Source: Prevotella sp.
Lineage (GTDB): Bacteria > Bacteroidota > Bacteroidia > Bacteroidales > Bacteroidaceae
Direction: 5' to 3'
Assembly: GCA_017442765.1 (NCBI GenBank)
Contig: JAFRZC010000074.1
Location: 1-13,217 of the forward strand
DNA: 13,217 nt
The position numbers and the translations under genes are program-made. Numbering within the stretch: the first letter of the stretch is position 1; every line of letters starts with the position of its first letter. Positions 1 through 6,443 of this stretch are shown piece after piece. The notes under the pieces were generated by a model, which saw only the letters and a program-made list of their open reading frames with translations, was not told the origin of the DNA and made no database searches.

Positions 1-113
1 AAGGGGAGTGAAAGGGGAGTGAAAGGGGAGTGAAAGGGACGATAGCCTCTCCATTAGCAAAACTATTGTCCCCTTCACTCCCCTTTAACTCCCCCTTCCA
101 TCCCTTTCACTCC
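1..113. repeat. Inverted pair of G-rich tandem arrays (11-bp unit) downstream of the transglycosylase gene
   Basis: On the plus strand the 11-bp unit AAGGGGAGTGA is repeated three times from position 1, with a fourth degenerate unit (GGG at 36-38). G runs lie at 3-6, 14-17, 25-28 and 36-38, separated by 7-nt AGTGAAA loops, which fits the usual G-quadruplex pattern (four runs of at least 3 G, loops of 1-7). At 70-104 the same array appears inverted as C runs at 70-73, 80-83, 91-95 and 102-104. Arms 19-40 and 68-89 are complementary at 20 of 22 positions around a 27-nt spacer. The array starts right after the stop of the minus-strand gene at 122, so its transcript would carry a long hairpin and could end there. 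The left part may be cut by the window edge. Function is not established. Confidence 0.75.
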
Positions 114-121
114 TTTTTTAA

Positions 122-628
122 TTAATCCATGTAGCTCATTACCTTCTGGTAATAGCGTTGTGTACCTCTTGTGCTGTAACCAGGGCCACCATTCCATGAG
201 CGGATGGCTTTCTCCACATTGTTCTCGGGGTTGTAGTAAGACTGCACCACGAGGAACATCTCTTTCGACTTCTCCACGCTATAACGGTCGGCCATGGTGA
301 AGCGGCGAGGGTCTTCGCGCTTCTTCAGGATGATGTTGCACTGTGTCACGCAGGCCGGGGTGATCTGCATACAACCCACCTGGTTGCCGTTGCGTGCCAT
401 GCGGTTGCCGCCACTCTCCACCTGTATGATGGCATCCATCACAGGATTCCAGTCAAATACGGCTGCCTCTGTTGCTTCTTCCGTTTCGCTTGTTTCTCCC
501 GAAACTTCCGCCACTGCTTTCTCTTTCTCATTCTTCGACTCTTCGCCTTTGTTCCCGTCTGCAATCACTGCTGAGGGCATTGCCACGAAGGTCAACATAC
601 TAACTAACAATACTTTTACAATTCTCAT
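122..628 (-). CDS. Small secreted lytic transglycosylase (SLT domain)
   Basis: 168 aa. Residues 1-23 look like a Sec signal peptide (MRIVKV, then a hydrophobic core, with possible cleavage after VIA at 23). Residues 24-57 form an acidic, low-complexity linker rich in Glu, Lys, Ser and Thr. An SLT-type fold follows: ESGG at 71-74 with Glu71 as the likely catalytic acid, VGCMQI at 84-89 matching the usual G-x-M-Q motif, and SWNGGPG at 144-150 matching the A-x-N-G-G motif. Family members cut the MurNAc-GlcNAc bond of peptidoglycan and leave a 1,6-anhydroMurNAc end; the expected site is the periplasm. The domain is short (about 110 aa), as in small Bacteroidales SLT proteins. Three cysteines (86, 93, 97) lie close together around the QI motif. 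The gene stands alone, with a promoter-like element about 165 bp upstream and a structured leader. The general class is secure; the physiological role is unknown. Confidence 0.85.
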   Translation of the reverse strand: MRIVKVLLVSMLTFVAMPSAVIADGNKGEESKNEKEKAVAEVSGETSETEEATEAAVFDWNPVMDAIIQVESGGNRMARNGNQVGCMQITPACVTQCNIILKKREDPRRFTMADRYSVEKSKEMFLVVQSYYNPENNVEKAIRSWNGGPGYSTRGTQRYYQKVMSYMD

Positions 629-730
629 TACATTATTATTTATGGAGTTTGAATAAAACTTGAAGTGATTATTCGCGGCAACGGGATTATGTGAGAGAGC
701 AAACCCATTGTCTGACTCCGGTTTATACTT

Positions 731-773
731 GAAATGGTCTGTTCAAAACAAGCAGAACTGCTAAGGCCATTTC
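731..773 (-). promoter_or_regulatory. Nested hairpin in the predicted 5' leader of the transglycosylase mRNA
   Basis: GAAATGGTC (731-739) can pair with GGCCATTTC (765-773) over 9 bp with one G-U-type pair. The loop contains a second small hairpin, AGCAG (751-755) with CTGCT (758-762). If transcription starts just downstream of the TACCTTTG element at 794-801, this structure lies about 15-55 nt into a leader of about 160 nt. It matches no riboswitch or leader family that I recognise. It may be regulatory or incidental. Confidence 0.35.
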
Positions 774-793
774 CATCTTATTGAATTCGGGTG

Positions 794-801
794 CAAAGGT
801 A
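794..801 (-). promoter_or_regulatory. Bacteroidetes-type -7 element upstream of the transglycosylase gene
   Basis: The minus strand reads TACCTTTG followed by CACCC, a good match to the TAnnTTTG -7 consensus used by the Bacteroidetes primary sigma factor. A -33 TTTG is not well placed; only a TTG at 818-820 is nearby and its spacing is short. The implied transcript start near 787 gives a leader of about 160 nt before the start codon at 628. Confidence 0.5.
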
Positions 802-907
802 CGAAAAAAAGCTCACCCAACCATGGGAACACACCTTTCCTTGACCTTTTTTAAGGTTTTCAGATTGTTCGTATAAGACTGAAAATCAGATTTTTAATGT
901 GTTTCTT

Positions 908-931
908 TTTGTAAATGCCGACATTTACAAA
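908..931. repeat. Perfect 10-bp inverted repeat
   Basis: TTTGTAAATG (908-917) and CATTTACAAA (922-931) are exact reverse complements around a 4-nt CCGA loop. Neither strand has a T tract directly after the stem, so a terminator is not supported. It could be an operator dyad (TGTAAA-N10-TTTACA) or an RNA hairpin. It lies outside the leader of the downstream gene if the promoter at 794-801 is the one used. Confidence 0.45.
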
Positions 932-1029
932 TCTGAACAGAAGCCACCAGACCTCTCCGATTTACCCCTTGTATAAAGACTGTATAAAAAATCAACAATT
1001 GTAAAGATTTTCCACGTCCGAAAGAAAAA

Positions 1030-1045
1030 CCGTTAACGTTAACGG
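1030..1045. promoter_or_regulatory. 16-bp perfect palindrome resembling a LacI-family operator
   Basis: CCGTTAACGTTAACGG is its own reverse complement over all 16 bases, with a central CG step flanked by GTTAA/TTAAC arms. Central-CG palindromes of this length are typical of LacI-family operators. No regulator gene is in the window. It is about 230 bp upstream of the -7 element of the transglycosylase gene and about 160 bp past the comEC stop, so its target is unclear. Confidence 0.45.
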
Positions 1046-1206
1046 CGCAACATCAAAGAAAAAACAAAAGAAAGATTTTTAGATTCTTTAACAGTCAGTT
1101 ATGGCAGTTTTTTAACATAATGACACAAGAAAAGGGGTTATTACGACAAATTGTGAGGGGACGAAAAGGAGGATTTCCTAACTATCGGGGGAGCCGAGAG
1201 GTGGCC

Positions 1207-2751
1207 TTACTTGAACTGCCGGCGGATGCGGTACATCTTGCGGAGATAGACGGCGAGGACGGCAAGAACGGCGATGAGCAGATAGATGAGGAATACCTGA
1301 ACAGCAGTAGGATGCAAGTTTTCGATGCTGGCTGCCGGCAAGGAGGCTATCCACGCCAATCCGCGACTCTGCGCCGTAGCAATGAACGTCAACACCTTCC
1401 CTATCCACATCTGCAACACAGAAAACGGAAAGGTCAGCAACATCAGCAACGTACACCCGACAATCCCATAGGCACAAGGAACAGCGATGAGATTGGCCAG
1501 CAGAAAATAGCACGAGAAACGCCCGAAGTAATAGGCGACCAATGGTGCCACACCTATCTGTGCCGCAAGCGAGACGACCGTCAACGCCCATACCATTTTT
1601 ACAATCCGATGGTTTTCTATCCACCCGACATCAACGCATTGATAAATCGGACGGAAGAACAAGGTAATAGCCAACACAGACATAAACGAAAGCTGAAAGC
1701 CAACATCCCACAGACTAATCGGATTGACTATCAGTATACACAGTGCAGCCAAGGCTAAGACGTTCAGCGAGACGGCATCGCGGCTGAGCATTGACACAAC
1801 GGTATAGACCGTCAGCATCGCAGCCGCACGCATCAGGCTTATGGGCATTCCCACCAAAAAGACAAAGATCCAAATGGCAAGCACCACAATCAACTGCCCC
1901 CAAATGCGCCAGCGCAACCTCCTGAACAGCAACAACAGCAACATGCTGATGATACCCAGATGAAGTCCGGAGAGAGCCAAGACATGCGAGGCACCACTCA
2001 CAGCGTAGGCATCTTTCATGTCACGCGACAGTGCCGACTTGTCGCCAAGCGTCATCGCTGCCACCAAAGCATAAGCCTCCTCGTCGGAAATATTAGCATG
2101 GACTCGGGTCAACAAGCGTTCACGCAGACGACTCGCCTTGAGCTTCAACCGTTCCAGACGTGGCATGGCATCGAGGCTCAACACACATTTCTCCCAATCA
2201 CTATAATATATAAAGGTGGTCGCTACGAAACCATGAGCCCTCAGCCATCGCGGATAATCGAAATTGGAATTCTGGTAAATGGTGCGAGGGAACTCCATCA
2301 CCGAGAAGGCACGCAGTCCGTCGCCAAGATGAAGCTGCCGGTAACGATGGGCTACGGTGTCACGCAAAAGCGATACTTTCACCTTTTGACCGACCAGTCT
2401 GCCATTGAGCACCATCATATCGAACCGCACCACCTTGCCCGTAGGCTGCGGCTCGCTCAACACGACACCCTCATAGAGCACGGCCTCGTCGGTCAGCTCA
2501 GGGTTAAGCCGCTCGTTGTGAATAGAAAAAAGAAGAGCACCAAGCAGAAACGCCGCCACCCAAAGAAACGCGCTTTGCGCCAACGCCCGCAATCTTGGCA
2601 ATAGCAGTACTGCCACTGAAACCAGAAAACCGTAAAGCCAATGACGCAACGACACCACATCTGCCAGTCTTTCGCCCACAATGATGCCCGCAACGAACAC
2701 CACCGCCACGCGAAGCAGCGGATAAAGTTGTATCGGCCCGTTTACTCTCAT
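1207..2751 (-). CDS. comEC: ComEC/Rec2-family DNA uptake channel protein without the C-terminal beta-lactamase-like domain
   Basis: 514 aa integral membrane protein. Residues 11-80 hold three N-terminal hydrophobic segments, followed by a soluble DUF4131-type domain (about 90-190) with the family motif NFDYPRWLRAHGF (163-175). The competence domain then has TLGDKSAL (234-241), GASHVLALSGLHLGII (253-268), PISLMRAAAML (303-313) and NPISLWDVGFQLSF (343-356), all hallmarks of ComEC. Several more membrane segments run to the C terminus. ComEC forms the inner-membrane pore through which single-stranded DNA enters during transformation. Full-length homologues of about 700-800 aa carry a metallo-beta-lactamase-like nuclease domain at the C terminus; here the protein ends with a basic tail right after the membrane domain. 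The start is 29 bp after the DUF2461 stop, so it is probably the last gene of the nth operon. Family assignment is strong; competence of this organism is not shown. Confidence 0.92.
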   Translation of the reverse strand: MRVNGPIQLYPLLRVAVVFVAGIIVGERLADVVSLRHWLYGFLVSVAVLLLPRLRALAQSAFLWVAAFLLGALLFSIHNERLNPELTDEAVLYEGVVLSEPQPTGKVVRFDMMVLNGRLVGQKVKVSLLRDTVAHRYRQLHLGDGLRAFSVMEFPRTIYQNSNFDYPRWLRAHGFVATTFIYYSDWEKCVLSLDAMPRLERLKLKASRLRERLLTRVHANISDEEAYALVAAMTLGDKSALSRDMKDAYAVSGASHVLALSGLHLGIISMLLLLLFRRLRWRIWGQLIVVLAIWIFVFLVGMPISLMRAAAMLTVYTVVSMLSRDAVSLNVLALAALCILIVNPISLWDVGFQLSFMSVLAITLFFRPIYQCVDVGWIENHRIVKMVWALTVVSLAAQIGVAPLVAYYFGRFSCYFLLANLIAVPCAYGIVGCTLLMLLTFPFSVLQMWIGKVLTFIATAQSRGLAWIASLPAASIENLHPTAVQVFLIYLLIAVLAVLAVYLRKMYRIRRQFK

Positions 2752-2780
2752 TACAGAAAACTTAACTGTGCTCGGCTAAG

Positions 2781-3482
2781 TCACTCATAATCGTCGATGA
2801 CGGCATTCATGAAATCCATCATCGGCTTGGCCACCTGAAAGACACGGGCAGCCTCGTCTAACCATGCGTCACCATCGAAGAAGTTGTCGGGTACCTGCCG
2901 CCAACAACAGTAATCTTTCATGCGAAGATATTCCATGTGGGCGTAGTCGCGAGGGAAACCGCTGGGACAGGTTTTCAGCATCTCCAAGCCAAAGCCTCGT
3001 TCTGACTGCTCCCACTGCCCTCCCCCAGGTTTTCCGAACAACGTGCGGAACTGTTTACCTTCTACTATCTTGAGCCAATCGGCCTCATTGGCCATAATCT
3101 CATTACGGCATGAAGTCAGAATGTTGGTAGGCAGCCAGTAGCTGCCCGTTGCCAACAGGCAATTCCCAGGCTCAAGATGAATATAGTATCCCCCTCGCAA
3201 AGCCTTTCTTCCCTTTGCGCAGATATAGGCGCCGAGGTGGCGTTTGTAGGGTGACTTGTCGGGCGAGAAGCGCGTGTCGCGATAGAAGCGATAGACACAA
3301 TCTTTCACGGTAAGGTGGGCTATCTCAGGATCGAAAGCAGAAAAACGGGCAATCGCCTTCCCTACCCCCTCCTCAAAGTCGGCACGGATTGCCGTATATT
3401 CATCTTTATGCGCCTGAAACCAAGGACGGTTGTTGTTGGCCGCCACATCGCTCAGAAATTGAAGTATTCTTGTCGCGTTCAT
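2781..3482 (-). CDS. DUF2461 (TIGR02453-type) protein
   Basis: 233 aa, soluble, no signal peptide or membrane segment. It matches the DUF2461 family by the N-terminal LQFLSDVAANNNRPWFQAHKDEY (residues 8-30), the central FYRDTRFSPDKSPYKRHLGA (66-85), and GGYYIHLEPGNCLLATGSY (97-115). The length is typical for the family (about 220-230 aa). No biochemical function is established that I know of, and I do not assign one. The start codon overlaps the nth stop by 4 bp (ATGA at 3479-3482), which points to translational coupling with nth; comEC follows after 29 bp. Confidence 0.88.
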   Translation of the reverse strand: MNATRILQFLSDVAANNNRPWFQAHKDEYTAIRADFEEGVGKAIARFSAFDPEIAHLTVKDCVYRFYRDTRFSPDKSPYKRHLGAYICAKGRKALRGGYYIHLEPGNCLLATGSYWLPTNILTSCRNEIMANEADWLKIVEGKQFRTLFGKPGGGQWEQSERGFGLEMLKTCPSGFPRDYAHMEYLRMKDYCCWRQVPDNFFDGDAWLDEAARVFQVAKPMMDFMNAVIDDYE

Positions 3483-4111
3483 ATTTTTTTAGGACAAATA
3501 GCGTTAAACTCACACTTCTCACACTTCGGCTTACGACTGGTGCAGACGTATCGTCCGTGCAGCAGAAGCCAATGGTGTGCCTTGGGAATGTCGGCAGAAG
3601 GAATATTGCGCGTCAGTTCCTGCTCCACCTTATACGGAGTGTTGGCCTTCTCCGACACGAGCCCAAGCCTATGGCTCACCCGATAGACATGCGTATCGAC
3701 TGCCATTGTCGATTTTCCGAATGCCACCGCCTGCACGACATTAGCCGTCTTACGCCCTACACCTGGCAACAGGGTCAGCTCGTCAAGTGTCGATGGAACC
3801 TCACCGTCAAACTGCTCGACCAGTATCCGCGACATTTCGGCCAAATGCTGTGCCTTGGCATTGGGATAACTGACACTTTTGATATATTCGAACAGCTCGT
3901 CAGGCTCAGCACCAGCCATCGAACGTGCATCTGGATAGTTGCGGAAAAGCTCTGGCGTGACTTGATTGATGCGCTTGTCGGTGCATTGGGCACTGAGCAT
4001 TGTGGCAACCAATAATTGAAAAACACTCCCGAACTCCAGTTCGGTTGTCACCTCCGGCAGTTGGTTGCGGAAATAATCAAGGATAAAGTCGTATCGTTGT
4101 CTGCGTGTCAT
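3479..4111 (-). CDS. nth: Endonuclease III (DNA glycosylase/AP lyase)
   Basis: 210 aa, the usual size. The helix-hairpin-helix LLPGVGRKTANVV spans 114-126, with Lys121 as the expected Schiff-base nucleophile. The catalytic aspartate is Asp139 in AVDTHVYRVS. The [4Fe-4S] ligands are Cys190, Cys197, Cys200 and Cys206 in the canonical C-x6-C-x2-C-x5-C spacing. The enzyme removes oxidised pyrimidines and cleaves the resulting abasic site in base excision repair. All key residues are present, so it should be active. It heads the compact nth - DUF2461 - comEC set, with a 4-bp overlap to the next gene. Its start codon is only about 10 bp past the T tract of the terminator hairpin of the upstream foldase gene, so any promoter of its own must overlap that region; expression by read-through is possible. 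Confidence 0.96.
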   Translation of the reverse strand: MTRRQRYDFILDYFRNQLPEVTTELEFGSVFQLLVATMLSAQCTDKRINQVTPELFRNYPDARSMAGAEPDELFEYIKSVSYPNAKAQHLAEMSRILVEQFDGEVPSTLDELTLLPGVGRKTANVVQAVAFGKSTMAVDTHVYRVSHRLGLVSEKANTPYKVEQELTRNIPSADIPKAHHWLLLHGRYVCTSRKPKCEKCEFNAICPKKI

Positions 4112-4121
4112 TGGTGTAGAT

Positions 4122-4156
4122 AAAAAACTCGGCAGACTACGGATGAGCCTGCCGAG
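4122..4156 (-). terminator. Rho-independent terminator after the PpiD-like gene
   Basis: On the minus strand, CTCGGCAG (4156-4149) and CTGCCGAG (4135-4128) form a perfect 8-bp GC-rich stem with a 13-nt loop, followed at once by TTTTTT (4127-4122). It begins 33 bp past the foldase stop at 4189 and ends just upstream of the nth start at 4111. It therefore could also work as an attenuator for nth. Confidence 0.85.
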
Positions 4157-4188
4157 GAAATAAATTTTATATCGGCGTTACGAGCTAC

Positions 4189-6324
4189 TTAGAACAGATA
4201 GCGCTTATCTACAATCTTCGCAGCATTCATGAGCTCGCCCATAGCGTTGCTTGCCTGCTGAAGGGCACGCTGTGCGAGGCGCTTCTCCTGTGCGGCGGCA
4301 TCATATTTCGCACCTATCTTCTTGCGGTTTGTCACCTGGAAAAGATAGACACCACCCTGTCCCTTAACGGGTTTGGATGAGAACTTACCCTGGGCAGTAG
4401 CTGCCACGGCACCACTCAACGCAGGTTCGCTCACCGAAGTCGATTGCACAAATACGGGAGCCGCAAACGTTACTTGCTCAACGGTTGAAACCTTTGCACC
4501 CTTACCCTTGGCAGCATTGATGCTGTTCACACCTTTTACCTGGGTCATGAGCTGCTCGGCCTTCTTGTCCTTCAGCACCTCGCCGTTGATATACTCCTTC
4601 ACGCGCTCATCGGTAAGGTCGCGGCAACCCTGAGGATGAATCTTGTCAAGCATGACGATGAGCAGATGGTTACCATTTTCACCACACTCATACATGGGTG
4701 AGAGCGAACCTTCTTTGGCATCGAACACCCACTTGATAGCATCCTTTGTTGAACGGATATTTGCCAGATTGTGTTGAGATGTTGACACATCTTTCAGTTC
4801 CTGTACCTTGTAGCCGTTCTTCTCGGCATTCTTCGCAATATCTTCTGCCGTAGTATTGGCGCTGACAAACTGCGAGAACTTGTTGAAAGCCGCATGGCGG
4901 GTGTCGTCGGAATAATCAATAGTCTTCTTTACCACGGCTGCAACATACTTATCTTTCATAGCCTTACGATCGACAACCTGAACAATGAGGTTACCACCTG
5001 TCATCTGTATGTTCTTCACTTCGTTCACAGCCATTGTGTTCAGACTGTTGAAATAGTCTTGCTGCTCTTTTGACATAGAGGGAGCGCTCTGATACTGTGC
5101 TGTGGTGAGCCAAGCCTTCTCACCTTGCTGGCCATAGACTTTTGCGATAGCCTCAAAGTCGCCCCCACCCTTCACGGCATTAAAGATAGAGTCAGCTTGG
5201 GTCTTCTGTTTCTCGTCGGTGCCGGCTACTTGAATGACACGGAACTGGATGCTGTCGGGGAGTTGCTGCTTAGAAATGAGACGCACAACGTTAAGGGTAT
5301 TGTCGCTCTTCGACTCAAATACTTTAGAGGTTGAACCCACTGCGATAGAATCGAGCTGAGCTGCAATATCGGAGGGGAATGCGGTCTTCAACACGGGAAC
5401 ACCTAAGAAAGGTACACCCGACATGGTCTTGCTTACCAGCTGTGCGGGTTCTTCTGCCACGGCAAGCTCAGTGGCATAGCCATCAAAGTCTTTCTGAAGA
5501 GCAGTACGGTCGGCAGCGGAGGCCACCACGGGAACGTCAACATAACGGATGTCGCGTGTCTCGGTGTACTGCATAAAGCGAGGTTTCAGCTCTTCGTATT
5601 TTGCTTTCAGGTCGGCATCGGCAACTGTCACCTTATTGTCGGCAATGCTCGAATAGGGGAAAGCTGCCAACTCGATGGTGCTCTCTACTTCACCTTCGTC
5701 ATAAGCCATCTTGGCCTCAACGGGGTTGGAAAGGATGCAGTGGCTGAAAAGACTCTGGAACTTCTGAGCAAGCAACTGCTGACGGATAGTCTTCTCCGTG
5801 AAAGTCCAGTATTTATAGAGCACCTGCATCTGCTGAGCCATCTGCGGATCGGCTGCGGACTGGCTCTTATAGCGTGCCAGGAAGTCCTTCAGCGCATTTG
5901 CGTCGAAGCGACGTGTCTGCTGATTGACGAAAGGAGTCTGAAGGAGCATGGGGTTTGTACCTGCGTTAAGAATATTCTCCATTTCCTCGTCGGTAACAGT
6001 CAAGCCCAGCTTCTCAGCCTGGTCGGCCACGACTTGAGTCTGCACATAATTGTTCCAGATGTAGTCGCGCACCTGATTCATTTGGTCTTCATTAAGATTG
6101 TCTTGCCCTTGAGCCTTCATCATCTCAGTATATTCCTCCACCATCTTCTGATAGTCTTGCATACTGAGTTTCTTACCTAACACCTCGCCCACTTGTTGGC
6201 GACGGTCATTGTTTGTTGACTCACACGAGCGGAACGCCTCTTCGGCGATGAATGCAAAGAGTGCCAGTCCGATTGCTCCTACGAGCACTGGCCCCCAGCT
6301 TCTGATTTTTCCAATTGCTGCCAT
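4189..6324 (-). CDS. PpiD/SurA-like membrane-anchored periplasmic peptidyl-prolyl isomerase/chaperone
   Basis: 711 aa. One N-terminal membrane segment (about 11-29, GPVLVGAIGLALFAFIAEEA) anchors a large periplasmic part. Residues 45-200 resemble the SurA_N/PpiD chaperone region: VLGKKLSMQDYQKMVEEY, then LGLTVTDEEMENIL and FLARYKS. The middle (about 235-455) contains parvulin-like stretches, for example FRVIQVAG (361-368) and ADSIFNAVKGGGDFEAIAKVYG (377-398). A further chaperone-like region runs to the C terminus, which ends KRYLF. Proteins of this kind hold and help fold newly secreted outer-membrane proteins at the Sec exit. Length and layout fit the Bacteroidales PpiD-like family. The parvulin part is divergent, so isomerase activity is uncertain. 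It follows the DUF21/CBS gene on the same strand but has a 119-bp gap with its own -7 element, and is closed by a strong terminator. Confidence 0.9.
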   Translation of the reverse strand: MAAIGKIRSWGPVLVGAIGLALFAFIAEEAFRSCESTNNDRRQQVGEVLGKKLSMQDYQKMVEEYTEMMKAQGQDNLNEDQMNQVRDYIWNNYVQTQVVADQAEKLGLTVTDEEMENILNAGTNPMLLQTPFVNQQTRRFDANALKDFLARYKSQSAADPQMAQQMQVLYKYWTFTEKTIRQQLLAQKFQSLFSHCILSNPVEAKMAYDEGEVESTIELAAFPYSSIADNKVTVADADLKAKYEELKPRFMQYTETRDIRYVDVPVVASAADRTALQKDFDGYATELAVAEEPAQLVSKTMSGVPFLGVPVLKTAFPSDIAAQLDSIAVGSTSKVFESKSDNTLNVVRLISKQQLPDSIQFRVIQVAGTDEKQKTQADSIFNAVKGGGDFEAIAKVYGQQGEKAWLTTAQYQSAPSMSKEQQDYFNSLNTMAVNEVKNIQMTGGNLIVQVVDRKAMKDKYVAAVVKKTIDYSDDTRHAAFNKFSQFVSANTTAEDIAKNAEKNGYKVQELKDVSTSQHNLANIRSTKDAIKWVFDAKEGSLSPMYECGENGNHLLIVMLDKIHPQGCRDLTDERVKEYINGEVLKDKKAEQLMTQVKGVNSINAAKGKGAKVSTVEQVTFAAPVFVQSTSVSEPALSGAVAATAQGKFSSKPVKGQGGVYLFQVTNRKKIGAKYDAAAQEKRLAQRALQQASNAMGELMNAAKIVDKRYLF

Positions 6325-6390
6325 TTTAGTTGAATTGATTTTATTTGTTATTGTTTTATTCTAAATTTTCCGATTTCGCAAAAATGCGCA

Positions 6391-6398
6391 CAAAGGTA
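6391..6398 (-). promoter_or_regulatory. Bacteroidetes-type -7 element for the PpiD-like gene
   Basis: The minus strand reads TACCTTTG, then TGCGC. This is a full TAnnTTTG match 66 bp upstream of the foldase start at 6324. No clear -33 TTTG is visible. A short 4-bp-stem hairpin (CGCA/TGCG at 6377-6388) lies in the predicted early leader. Confidence 0.55.
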
Positions 6399-6443
6399 CA
6401 AAATAATTGTGAAATAGCTGCATTTTTCTCACAAAAAATGTGT

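Larger units (their letters stand above)
629..1206. other. 578-bp gene-free region with several dyads
   Basis: This lies between the 3' end of comEC and the start of the transglycosylase gene, both on the minus strand. I find no credible protein gene; the open frame that enters it at 1120 is the antisense shadow of comEC. It holds a promoter-like TACCTTTG on the minus strand (794-801), a nested hairpin in the predicted leader (731-773), a 10-bp-stem hairpin (908-931), a weak AT dyad around 988-1011 and a perfect 16-bp palindrome (1030-1045). Most of 800-1110 is AT-rich, unlike the flanking coding DNA. No clear T-tract terminator for comEC is visible. Confidence 0.6.

Noticed and set aside
1..60. 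Phase-variable repeat controlling a gene
   Set aside because: The array lies after a stop codon rather than in a coding region or promoter of a visible gene. The gene to the left is outside the window, so this cannot be judged further.
844..860. Terminator on the plus strand (ACCTT-TTTT-AAGGT then TTT)
   Set aside because: The stem is only 5 bp and AT-rich, and no plus-strand gene lies upstream.
1120..1758. Plus-strand open frame of 212 codons
   Set aside because: It lies antisense to the comEC coding region, has low-complexity basic composition and no recognisable domain. It is a shadow of comEC.
5740..6180. Plus-strand open frame of 146 codons with hydrophobic stretches
   Set aside because: It is antisense to the SurA_N-like part of the foldase gene; the Leu/His-rich composition is what antisense reading of Gln/Lys/Glu-rich helices gives.
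6430..6442. Terminator after the CNNM/CorC-type gene (CACA/TGTG hairpin)
   Set aside because: The stem is 4 bp and no T tract follows on the minus strand; read-through into the foldase gene is as likely.
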